Shown here: positions 1 to 8,071 of the stretch, one piece after another
Position numbering within the stretch: the stretch's first letter is position 1
How the letters are laid out: every line of letters begins with the position of its first letter
Assembly (NCBI GenBank): GCA_015061525.1
Contig: SUWK01000016.1
Coordinates: forward strand, 1-44,365
From: Lentisphaerota bacterium
GTDB lineage: Bacteria; Verrucomicrobiota; Lentisphaeria; Victivallales; Victivallaceae
Direction: 5' to 3'
Length of the DNA stretch: 44,365 bases
The notes under the pieces: generated by a model
Seen by the model: the letters and a program-made list of their open reading frames with translations, nothing else
What the model was told of the DNA's origin: nothing
Database searches by the model: none
Made by a program: the position numbers and the translations under genes

Positions 1-231
1 CGGCTTTGCTCGCATGGAAATGCTCGCAAAGTACATTCGCATGCGGACTGCGCGCTCGGCGGCAACCGCCTCGCACCCGTGTGTTGAACATGCCACAGAG
101 GGCATCAACCAATATCGGGAACAGAGCAAAAAAGTAAAAAAATATTTCACGCAGATTGCTTTTCAGAATGATGCGTGTTATATTAATTTGAGTTATTTTT
201 CCTGAAACAAAAACAACCGTAGGAGTAAAAA
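1..231. other. Intergenic left edge, no gene recognised
   Basis: The first 100 bases are GC-rich, with a repeated GCTCGCA (positions 9-15 and 22-28) and a GC-rich stretch around 40-80. The rest is AT-rich. The short plus-strand open frame here has no recognisable product and no ribosome site. The stretch may be the tail of a neighbouring element outside the window. The only functional signal I can support is the candidate promoter near 156-184. Confidence 0.4.
156..184 (+). promoter_or_regulatory. Candidate sigma-70 promoter of the SSS symporter gene
   Basis: A -35-like TTGCTT (156-161) and a -10-like TATATT (179-184) are 17 bases apart. This would start transcription about 40 bases before the symporter start codon. 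The -10 matches five of six consensus bases and the -35 matches three of six. Confidence 0.4.
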
Positions 232-2553
232 ATGTCGTGGTTAGATTGGCTCATCGTATTCATTCCATTTATTGTAGTGATTTATGTCGGATGTAAAAGT
301 CAGAGATACGCGACCAGTGTAGCGGACTTCATTTCAGCCAGCCGGGTGGCAGGACGTTATGTGGTATGCGTGGCAAGCGGCGAAGCAGGTATGGGGCTGA
401 TCTCGGTGGTGGCATTGGTGGAAATGTACTACCAATGCGGATTTTCCATTTCATTCTGGAGTCAGATAACGATCCCCCTGACACTGATTTTTGCTCTTAC
501 CGGTTACTGCGCCTACCGTTTCCGCGAAACCAAAGCGATGACGATCGGTCAGTTTCTGGAAATGCGCTACAGCCGGTCATTCCGCATATTTGCGGCAATA
601 CTCCAATGTTTGAGCGGTATTCTCAACTACGCCATTTTCCCTGCAGTCGGCGGCAGATTTTTCGTCTATTTCCTTGATCTGCCTCACTACTTTGAATTTT
701 GCGGACTTACGCTTTCCACCTACGCCTGTATCATGGCACTTTTCCTCGGTATCGCTTTGATAATCGCCACTATGGGCGGTCAGATAACGATCATGGTCAC
801 CGACTGTATCCAGGGTATCATCAGTTATCCGATGTACGTTATCATCGTGGCATTTATTCTGATTTACTTCAGTTGGGACAACGAAATTGCCCCAACCCTG
901 CTCAACCGGGTGGATGATGAGAGTTTCCTCAATCCCTTTGATATGGAAAAGATGAAGACATTCAACCTCTTCTACGTCTTCGTCGGTATTTTCTCATCGA
1001 TCCTCAACCGTCTCGGCATGGGCGGAACCAACGGCTATGCCGGTGCAGCCAAAACCCCGCATGAATCCAAAATGGGCGGTCTGCTGGGTACCTGGCGCGG
1101 CGGTTTTTCCACCATGATGTACATACTGCTCGCCGTGTCTGCGATCACTTTCCTCAACCATTATCACTTCTCGGATAAAGCAAAAAATGTCCGTACCTAC
1201 ATTGCCGGAAAAGCTGCTGACGATGTTATGCGCGATGCCAAATATGACAACATCCGCGAAAACCTCAAAGAGGAGTTCAAAAATATCCCCGCTCTTACGA
1301 AGGAAAAGTTTGAAACAGAGAAAAACTCCCAGTCAAACAATCAGGAAACCCCATATTACAAGGCGGTGGTAAAGCAGATCAAAACAGTGGAAGAAAACAG
1401 TTCCGTTCCCCAGAACTTCAAAACCTACTATCAGCAGATGCTGGTTCCGGTGGCGATGCGTGAACTTTTCCCCATCGGCATCACCGGTATTTTCTGTGCG
1501 TTGATGGTCTTTTTGCTCATCTCTACAGATACCACTTATATGCACAGTTGGGGTACGATCCTCGTTCAGGATCTGCTCATGCCGATCACCGGAAAAACTT
1601 TCAGCCCCAAAACCCACTTATGGCTGATGCGTGCCGGTATCATACTGGTCTGTCTGTTTGCCTACTTCTTCTCACTCTATTTTGCCCAGATAGATTACAT
1701 CATGATGTTCTTCCAGATCACCGGTGCCATCTGGCTGGGCGGCGGCGGCGTAGTCTGTCTGATGGGACTTTACAGCCGCTGGGGAACCACTGCCGGAGCT
1801 TTCGCCGGATTGGGCGGCGGTTCTTTCCTCGCTGTAGCCGGATTCATCCTCCAGAACAACTGGACCGAACGCATCTATCCATTCCTCGTAAAAATCGGTA
1901 TAGCCGGTGGTCTGGATACATTTCTCAGAGCGGTTTCCCGTCCTTTCCATCCCTATATCGATTGGACGGCCACTCCGGAAAAGTTCCCGCTCACCTCAAT
2001 GGAGATCCTCTTTTTCGCTATGTTGACCAGTGTATTGCTGTATATCATCGTATCACTGATAACTTACCGCAAGCCGTTCAATCTTGAACGGATGCTGCAC
2101 CGCGGCAAATACTCTCTGGATAATAAACCGGTGGAGAAAATTTCTTTCACCTGGAAAAATATGTATCAGAAATTCATCGGTATCACTCCGGAATATACCA
2201 GGGGCGACAAAATTCTGGCATGGAGCGTGTTCTGCTACAGTTTCATCTACCACTTCCTGCTGCTCTTTTTGCTCACTGCACTCTGGAACATCGTTTCACC
2301 GTGGGCAAATACCGATTGGAGCAAATACTTCTTTGTGATCCAATTGGTTGTACCCGGCATTATTGCAGTGGTTTCCACCATCTGGTTCAGCATTTGCGGT
2401 ACCAGGGATCTCATCCAGCTGTTCCGGGACTTGGGTCAGAAAAAGGATAATGATCTTGACAATGGTGAAGTTTCCGGAAGCATGTCACTGGCGGATAAAG
2501 CTGCACTGGAAGCAATCGACAAAGCTGAAAATGCTGAAATAAACGAAGCATGA
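232..2553 (+). CDS. Sodium:solute symporter (SSS family)
   Basis: This 773-residue polytopic inner-membrane protein probably moves a sugar or other organic solute in with sodium. Many hydrophobic segments run from the N-terminus ([15 protein letters not shown], residues 6-20). The SSS signature region is clear at about 96-120 ([18 protein letters not shown]). A hydrophilic loop at about 315-400 and an acidic tail after about residue 740 make it longer than the usual 500-600 residues, as in many PVC-group members. The start is fixed by AGGAG at 221-225, six bases upstream. The substrate cannot be read from sequence. The nearby secreted protein and GH109-like gene hint at carbohydrate use. Confidence 0.88.
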   Translation: MSWLDWLIVFIPFIVVIYVGCKSQRYATSVADFISASRVAGRYVVCVASGEAGMGLISVVALVEMYYQCGFSISFWSQITIPLTLIFALTGYCAYRFRETKAMTIGQFLEMRYSRSFRIFAAILQCLSGILNYAIFPAVGGRFFVYFLDLPHYFEFCGLTLSTYACIMALFLGIALIIATMGGQITIMVTDCIQGIISYPMYVIIVAFILIYFSWDNEIAPTLLNRVDDESFLNPFDMEKMKTFNLFYVFVGIFSSILNRLGMGGTNGYAGAAKTPHESKMGGLLGTWRGGFSTMMYILLAVSAITFLNHYHFSDKAKNVRTYIAGKAADDVMRDAKYDNIRENLKEEFKNIPALTKEKFETEKNSQSNNQETPYYKAVVKQIKTVEENSSVPQNFKTYYQQMLVPVAMRELFPIGITGIFCALMVFLLISTDTTYMHSWGTILVQDLLMPITGKTFSPKTHLWLMRAGIILVCLFAYFFSLYFAQIDYIMMFFQITGAIWLGGGGVVCLMGLYSRWGTTAGAFAGLGGGSFLAVAGFILQNNWTERIYPFLVKIGIAGGLDTFLRAVSRPFHPYIDWTATPEKFPLTSMEILFFAMLTSVLLYIIVSLITYRKPFNLERMLHRGKYSLDNKPVEKISFTWKNMYQKFIGITPEYTRGDKILAWSVFCYSFIYHFLLLFLLTALWNIVSPWANTDWSKYFFVIQLVVPGIIAVVSTIWFSICGTRDLIQLFRDLGQKKDNDLDNGEVSGSMSLADKAALEAIDKAENAEINEA

Positions 2554-2573
2554 TCTGCTGTAAATAAAACTTG

Positions 2574-2606
2574 TACCGCCTGTTTCTTTATCCGCAGCAG
2601 GCGGTA
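2574..2606 (+). terminator. Stem-loop between symporter gene and secreted-protein gene
   Basis: A perfect 9-bp inverted repeat (TACCGCCTG at 2574-2582, CAGGCGGTA at 2598-2606) has a 15-base loop and is followed by GATTTT. It could be a weak terminator or attenuator between the two genes. Because it ends only 14-23 bases before the next start, it could also control translation of the downstream gene. Confidence 0.45.
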
Positions 2607-2629
2607 GATTTTAAGAAAGTATGGCACAA

Positions 2630-3463
2630 ATGAAAAAGTTTTTTCTCGGGCTGCTGGCATTGCCGCTGCTGATTGCGGCACAGGAAATCCCCTCTTCGAT
2701 CACCGTTACCTGCGGAAAAACCGTACTGCGTCTGGATGCCGCAAAAAGGTGGAACATCAACTCTATTCAAGTTGACGGCGAACAGCTCGCCATCGACCAC
2801 CCCGGCGCACACTACGGCATGACCTATATGCCCGCCGGTGCCAAAGGTTTCATCGGTTCCGGACACACAGAAACCGGCAAAGTTGAAACCGTCAAAAACA
2901 TCCGCTTCTTCATTGACGGCAAAACGGCTGTTCCCCAAGTGCAAATGAGTGCAAAAAACTCATTTTACATGGAAAAAGTTTCTGAAATCGGCGATTTTGA
3001 AGTGACTTATTCATTTAATCTGACCGGCGGCATTCTTTTTGAACGCACCATGTTGAAAACACTGCGTCCGGCATCGGTCACGAACGTCTATTGTTTCATG
3101 CATCCGTGGTCAACTGTCTTCACCCGTCTTTACGGTATTACACCTGACGGCGACTCTGTTGACATCGGATTATCTTCCGACGGGAAATTTCCGACATCGG
3201 GGTATCTGCCTAAAATCGCTATGCTCAATCCGGCGACAGAAACCGCCATTGCCACCATCATTACCCCGGTCAGGCACAACGGCAGCCGCATGAAACGCTT
3301 GATGTGGGATCGTAAAGTCTATCACAAAGACTATTTTGTTCCGTTCAGCGAAACCGTCTTACCGGCGGATTACACAGCGGAATTTACCGCCAAAACGGTA
3401 TTTTTCAAAGCCTCCCCGGCCCACTTCGTGCCTGAAGCACAGAGAATATTTCTTTTGCACTGA
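2630..3463 (+). CDS. Secreted protein of unknown function
   Basis: The 277-residue product begins with a classical signal peptide (MKKFFLGLLALPLLIAAQE), so it is exported. I recognise no domain in the mature part. It is rich in beta-type sequence, with two ITV/TPV-like stretches near the end. The AAGAAAG ribosome site at 2612-2618 is 11 bases from the ATG at 2630 but only 2 from the in-frame ATG at 2621, so the later start is preferred. It follows the symporter on the same strand and could be a periplasmic partner in solute handling, but that is only positional. Confidence 0.6.
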   Translation: MKKFFLGLLALPLLIAAQEIPSSITVTCGKTVLRLDAAKRWNINSIQVDGEQLAIDHPGAHYGMTYMPAGAKGFIGSGHTETGKVETVKNIRFFIDGKTAVPQVQMSAKNSFYMEKVSEIGDFEVTYSFNLTGGILFERTMLKTLRPASVTNVYCFMHPWSTVFTRLYGITPDGDSVDIGLSSDGKFPTSGYLPKIAMLNPATETAIATIITPVRHNGSRMKRLMWDRKVYHKDYFVPFSETVLPADYTAEFTAKTVFFKASPAHFVPEAQRIFLLH

Positions 3464-3501
3464 ACTGACAAAAGAAAATAATATCTTTGGATATTGAACA
3501 G

Positions 3502-3537
3502 AAAAAAGCCGCACTTTCTTTATCGGGAAGTGCGGCT
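3502..3537 (-). terminator. Rho-independent terminator of the trmO-Gfo/Idh unit
   Basis: A perfect 10-bp stem (AGCCGCACTT at 3507-3516 with AAGTGCGGCT at 3528-3537) is followed on the minus strand by six T residues. It lies just past the stop codon of the minus-strand Gfo/Idh gene. On the plus strand it lacks a T run, so it mainly serves the minus strand. Confidence 0.85.
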
Positions 3538-3561
3538 GAAATTTATCTGCTTACCAACAGA

Positions 3562-4803
3562 TCATTCAAAAACTTCGTCGAGACTGTATTTACCCTCACA
3601 GCCGACCGTTTGATAAATCCATTTACCGTCAGTGAAGTCCGGGAACGCCACCGGCATACTGCCCAGAGATATGGACTGTTCACTCAAGCAGGTGATACTC
3701 ATCCATGCCGCGCAGTCATACACGTCGATCGGCGGAGTGGTGCGGTTACGGACAGCATCGCAGAACGCCCGGAGGATCAGGGTATCAATACCGCCGTGGC
3801 CGCCGCTCGGATTATCACGGAACTCTTTCCAGATCGGGTGATCGTATTTTTCATACATCTCCTCTTTAGGAGTCCACTCATGCACCGTATAGGGGTTGCC
3901 GGCAACGTCGATTTTCTCATACGTCGGACTGATGCCTTCGATAAAGACCGATTTTGTATCTTCAAGGAAAAGTCCTTTGGTTCCCTGAATCCGGAAGTCC
4001 CGGGAGTACGGACGCGGCAGAGAAACACCATGCGTCATGGTGATCGTTTCACCGTTGGCACATTTGATAACAGTGGTGACGATATCACCCTCATTGTAAA
4101 CCACAGAACCGCGTCCGGCACGTTCAGCTTCTTTGGTAAAGCCGCGCGCTTTGCTGGCGGTGGATGTCAAAGTCATAAAGCGGTTGCCACGGTTGATACG
4201 TAAAATTTTCGCGACCGGTCCGATTCCGTGGGTGGGATAAAGATCACCGTTGCGCCGGTAGTTGTGCGCTTCACGTTCTTCACGGTTGCCCAAATGCGCC
4301 ATTTCGGCAATATCATGCTCATAACCGCAGGAGCAGTGGATCAATTCACCGAAAAGGCCTTTGCGGGCAAGGTTGAGTGAGAGCAATTCATCTCGACCGT
4401 AGCAGCAGTTTTCCAGCATCATGCAGGAAACACCCGTGGATTCTGCCGCGCGCACCAGATGCCACAATTCATCAATAGAGGAGGCTCCGCCGACTTCGAT
4501 ACCGGCATATTTACCCAGACTCATCGCTTCTTCAGCGATCTTCAAATGGCTGTTCCATGAAGTCGGGATCAGCACGGCATCCACATCATCACTGGCTATC
4601 AGTTCCCGGTAATCAGTATACGCTTTCGCTTTGGGATAATTATGATCCGCCATGATCTGGAAAAATTTATCAATGCGTTCCTGTTTGACATCACATATCG
4701 CCGATACGATCACCTCATCCTGTGGAAAGGTGAACAGTGTCGCCAACAGCGTCTCACCCCGTGCCCCCAAACCGATCATACCGAGTTTTACAGTTTTCTT
4801 CAT
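3562..4803 (-). CDS. Gfo/Idh/MocA-family protein, GH109-like
   Basis: This 413-residue protein has an N-terminal Rossmann fold (GMIGLGARGE, residues 8-17) and a C-terminal Gfo/Idh substrate domain. Several segments match the NAD-dependent GH109 alpha-N-acetylgalactosaminidase subgroup rather than ordinary sugar dehydrogenases: a MMLENCCYGRDEL segment, the GLFGELIH and YEHD segments, and YPTHGIGPVAK followed by INRGNRF. The His of that last motif is a proposed active-site residue in the family. There is no signal peptide, so it should act in the cytoplasm, unlike many exported GH109 enzymes. The open frame extends upstream to 4866, but AAAGAGG (4811-4817) places the start at 4803. It lies 16 bases after trmO in the same unit. 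An ordinary Gfo/Idh oxidoreductase remains possible. Confidence 0.75.
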   Translation of the reverse strand: MKKTVKLGMIGLGARGETLLATLFTFPQDEVIVSAICDVKQERIDKFFQIMADHNYPKAKAYTDYRELIASDDVDAVLIPTSWNSHLKIAEEAMSLGKYAGIEVGGASSIDELWHLVRAAESTGVSCMMLENCCYGRDELLSLNLARKGLFGELIHCSCGYEHDIAEMAHLGNREEREAHNYRRNGDLYPTHGIGPVAKILRINRGNRFMTLTSTASKARGFTKEAERAGRGSVVYNEGDIVTTVIKCANGETITMTHGVSLPRPYSRDFRIQGTKGLFLEDTKSVFIEGISPTYEKIDVAGNPYTVHEWTPKEEMYEKYDHPIWKEFRDNPSGGHGGIDTLILRAFCDAVRNRTTPPIDVYDCAAWMSITCLSEQSISLGSMPVAFPDFTDGKWIYQTVGCEGKYSLDEVFE

Positions 4804-4819
4804 AACCAACCTCTTTATT

Positions 4820-5626
4820 TTATTGTTCTGCTTCCCGGAGAAATCTCCGGTGAAATTCCTTATCAAAATACTTATCTTCCGCCCCCGGACGCAATTCGTC
4901 AGCCGTATAGTTGGATTCTATCCTGTCAACCACTACCCGTCGTTTTTCACTATCTGCAGTAAACCTGATCCGCCAGGTACGGCATCCCAATATCCACGTG
5001 CCGTTGTCTGCCGGTTTCACCCGTTTTCTGGATGAATCCAGCGGCTCATTGGCAAGCTGAACTCCGGCAAAATTCACCATATCCAAACCGGACAGATTCC
5101 GGATAAACTCAGCCTGATGCAAAAATTGCGGCGTGTACTCCAAGTTCCAAATCAGCTCTTCAGCCGCCGGAACCTGATCCCGCCAACCGGCAGCAGAGTG
5201 CGGGAAAGCATCAACTTCCGGAATATACGGTTTCACATCCAGTACCGGTGTACCGTCAAGCATATCTATATGCCGCAACAGCAAACGGTTTCCCTCGATC
5301 CCGGCAAGCTCCACACAACTCATCCCGATCGGATTTGCCCGGTGCGGGGAACGGGTGGCAAACACACTCCGGCTCGGGCCCCCGGCGGGAAACGGCGGAC
5401 GTACCTTGGCTTTCCACGGTTTGCCGCAATTCAAATGAAAACAGAATATTACCCAAATCCTCTCAAATCCGGCAAGATCAGTTATCGCATCTCCGGCATA
5501 AGGTGAATACAACTCTATTTCACCGTCACTGCCGGAAAAAACTCCCTGCCGCGGCTCTTCATAACGGTATTTGCTCCGGGAGTGTACCACCCCGATCGCT
5601 TTGAAGTTAAAATTCCCTGCTGTCAT
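4820..5626 (-). CDS. trmO: tRNA m6t6A37 methyltransferase TrmO (TsaA/YaeB family)
   Basis: TrmO methylates t6A at position 37 of certain tRNAs using S-adenosylmethionine. The 268-residue product has the family beta-barrel N-terminus (FKAIGVVHS, residues 8-16), the conserved GFERIWVIF segment, FATRSPHRANPIGMS, and the DMLDGTPVLDVKPYIP block. Its length is near that of the E. coli protein (about 235). The C-terminal TGT-like extension (FTADSEKRRVVVD) is also present. The ribosome site is weak. Its start is only about 30 bases past the terminator of the upstream secretin gene, and no good promoter is seen, so read-through may contribute to its expression. Confidence 0.88.
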   Translation of the reverse strand: MTAGNFNFKAIGVVHSRSKYRYEEPRQGVFSGSDGEIELYSPYAGDAITDLAGFERIWVIFCFHLNCGKPWKAKVRPPFPAGGPSRSVFATRSPHRANPIGMSCVELAGIEGNRLLLRHIDMLDGTPVLDVKPYIPEVDAFPHSAAGWRDQVPAAEELIWNLEYTPQFLHQAEFIRNLSGLDMVNFAGVQLANEPLDSSRKRVKPADNGTWILGCRTWRIRFTADSEKRRVVVDRIESNYTADELRPGAEDKYFDKEFHRRFLREAEQ

Positions 5627-5656
5627 AACAGAAAACCGCTTGTTCCGAATTACCGA

Positions 5657-5682
5657 AAAGCCCCGGCTTAAACCGGGGCTTT
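5657..5682 (-). terminator. Terminator of the pilus-like cluster
   Basis: A perfect 10-bp stem (AAAGCCCCGG at 5657-5666, CCGGGGCTTT at 5673-5682) with a 6-base loop ends in TTTT on the minus strand. It sits 14 bases past the stop codon of the last secretin gene. It marks the end of the long transcription unit that begins near tpiA. Confidence 0.85.
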
Positions 5683-5696
5683 CACATACAGATAAT

Positions 5697-8027
5697 TTAC
5701 TGATTTTTCGGGAACACCGGCAGACCCTTCATGCCGCCCATGTTCATCGGTTCGCCGTTCTCCCTGACGAAGAGCGCGGAGCCGTCCGGCTTGATCATCC
5801 GGCAAGTCATGAATACCAGCAGATTGTTCTTTTTGCTGACCGTATATTTGGACTGGAAGAATCTGCCGATAAAAGGAATATCCCCGAGGATCGGCAATTT
5901 GTCATGCATGATTGTGGACATATCGTTGCTGATACTGCCGATGAGTACGGTTTCGCCGTCTTTCAACTGAACTTTGGTGTCAATATAACGGGTGTTAATA
6001 ACCGCTTTCTTCTGGAATTCACCATCATCATCGTCACTGTTGAGGTTACGGCTGTCAACAGTCAGCCATGAATCAAACTGCTTGATGTCAAAGTGGACTT
6101 TGGCACTGATCATCTGACTTTCAACATCAGCTTCCGGACGGATACTGAAAGTGATACCCAGAGTCTGCTCATCATCCAGAGTCGGCTGCGGCTGAATAAC
6201 TGTTACACGGGCACGCTCGGTGTTTTCATTGTCAGTGTCTTCATATTCACCGGGATAATGATGTTTTTCGCCCATGTTCACCGTTGCAGTCGTACCAGAA
6301 AGAGTCGTGACCCGCGGGGAGTAAAGAATGTCGGATGAATCCGCCCAATCCAACGCATAAACCGTTGCCATCAACGCATTTTTACGGTCACCCATCAGCA
6401 AGTTCAGCGTGGCATCCGGATCTTCCATAACCTGATTGCCGCCGAACGCATCGGTAACTTTACCCATTCCGCCATTTACAGACGTACCGCCCATGCGGTC
6501 ATCTGCATCATCGTTATTGTAGTGACGCAGCAAAGCATTGCCGCCGGCGGTGAAGCTGAGTTTGCGTCCCTGACGGGCATACTGCCAGTTGAAACCAAGC
6601 TCATCAAGGTCGTTCTGGGAAACTTCCAGAAACTTGAACATGACCTGAACCATCGGAAGACCGGTATCGCTGTGATTGGCAAGCCAATTCTCAATACGCT
6701 TCTGGTTCTCAGGTGTGTTGCAGGAAATAACTTCATTGCTGGCGGAAACCAAACGGAAATATGAACCGGGAGCAAAAGTGACTTTAGCACCGGCTTTCAA
6801 GTTTTCCATCAATGATGCTTCAGTTTCATCCGGGTTGGGAGCAAAGGAGAAGATCTGGACATTCATTTTTTCCAACTGCAGACCTTTGGCAACGATAATC
6901 ACTGCATTGTCATCAAGTTTGAAATCCAAATCGCCGCGTTCTTTCAACGCCGCCAGAATGTCATAAAGGAACGTTTCCCCCGGGGAATATCCGGCAAGTT
7001 TCGGGGCTTTAGCCGGATCATCATGCTTGACGTCGCGGATAACAAAGTTGATCACGCGTTCATTGGGTTTGCGGCTTTCGTTGGCCTGCGCCCGCAAGTC
7101 ATCCATCGCCTCGGCAAACGTCTGCATATTGTCATACAGCACGTAGTTGGGGATCTTGATCGCACGAAGGCGTTTTTCCAACTCGTTCTCAACTTTTTTA
7201 TCAACCGGAATACCGATCTGGTTTTCACCGGTTCCGGCAGGAGCTTCTGCAACCACAGGGATCGCACCTGACCACTCTGCCTGACCGATCAGGTGACGCG
7301 AAGTCGCGCTGGCACGACCGGCGGCAGCTTTCTGCAGCCGTTTATTGATACCAAGCAAATTCTGCATGGCGGCATTATTGTACGGATCGATCAGCAGCAC
7401 CTGCTCAAATTTACGGCGTGCTTTCATCAATTCATCACGCTTGAGCAAAACGATACCCTGCTCGATCAACAGCTCGATCTGATACTCCTGTGCGGCGTAG
7501 TTGGGATCCAGCTTGCTCATATCAACACTTTCACGGGTAATCGCAGCTTCCCGGCGTTTCTGATAAAATTTGATCCGGTCTTCAAGTTCATCTTTGCGCT
7601 CCGGACAAAACTGTTTTGCTTCTTCGATGATCTTGATCGCCTCTTCAAAATCCATACTGGTGGCAAGATCATCGGCTTTTTCCATCGCGGCTTCCGCCAT
7701 GAGGTAATAGCACTCGCCGATCTGTTTAATGCAAAAATCAACTTTGTTCTTGAAAAATTCACCTCCGGCGGCAGGCTTCAACAATGCCACCACTTTGCGG
7801 TATTCGGCAATCGCCTCTCTGTACTTGCCGGAATCCATCAGAGCATTCGCCTGCCGGACCATTCCGGTACTGCGGGAAAACAACTCCCGGCGACCGATAT
7901 TTTCCATAATTTCAGCATGACCGGTTTTATCATTCGGAGTTTTTTCAATGCTGTCGGCTCCTTCTGCCATCAGCATTGCTCCGCAAACCACACCGGTGGC
8001 GAGCCACAACGCTTTCTTATCTGTCAT
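5697..8027 (-). CDS. Secretin, Amuc_1098-like pilus outer-membrane protein (copy 2)
   Basis: This 776-residue protein is predicted to form an outer-membrane secretin ring. It has a signal peptide (LWLATGVVCGAMLMAEG), a helical TPR-like region at about 45-235, short secretin N-domains at about 290-455, and the secretin channel domain from about 455 to 745. The hallmark LPILGDIPFIGRFF lies near residue 715, followed by the NNLLVFMT strand. TPR modules before the N-domains are typical of the Amuc_1098 family rather than PulD or PilQ. The in-frame GTG at 8030 precedes an ATG at 8027; GGAGG (8036-8040) favours the ATG. It is the last gene of the cluster and directly follows a paralogous secretin. 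No pilotin gene is seen. Confidence 0.85.
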   Translation of the reverse strand: MTDKKALWLATGVVCGAMLMAEGADSIEKTPNDKTGHAEIMENIGRRELFSRSTGMVRQANALMDSGKYREAIAEYRKVVALLKPAAGGEFFKNKVDFCIKQIGECYYLMAEAAMEKADDLATSMDFEEAIKIIEEAKQFCPERKDELEDRIKFYQKRREAAITRESVDMSKLDPNYAAQEYQIELLIEQGIVLLKRDELMKARRKFEQVLLIDPYNNAAMQNLLGINKRLQKAAAGRASATSRHLIGQAEWSGAIPVVAEAPAGTGENQIGIPVDKKVENELEKRLRAIKIPNYVLYDNMQTFAEAMDDLRAQANESRKPNERVINFVIRDVKHDDPAKAPKLAGYSPGETFLYDILAALKERGDLDFKLDDNAVIIVAKGLQLEKMNVQIFSFAPNPDETEASLMENLKAGAKVTFAPGSYFRLVSASNEVISCNTPENQKRIENWLANHSDTGLPMVQVMFKFLEVSQNDLDELGFNWQYARQGRKLSFTAGGNALLRHYNNDDADDRMGGTSVNGGMGKVTDAFGGNQVMEDPDATLNLLMGDRKNALMATVYALDWADSSDILYSPRVTTLSGTTATVNMGEKHHYPGEYEDTDNENTERARVTVIQPQPTLDDEQTLGITFSIRPEADVESQMISAKVHFDIKQFDSWLTVDSRNLNSDDDDGEFQKKAVINTRYIDTKVQLKDGETVLIGSISNDMSTIMHDKLPILGDIPFIGRFFQSKYTVSKKNNLLVFMTCRMIKPDGSALFVRENGEPMNMGGMKGLPVFPKNQ

Positions 8028-8071
8028 CACTATATCCTCCGTTAATTTCTCTTATGCCAAACATATCCGGG

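Noticed and set aside
14-205. 63-codon plus-strand frame at the left edge
   Set aside because: No ribosome site, no recognisable domain, composition differs from the real genes, and it spans the candidate symporter promoter.
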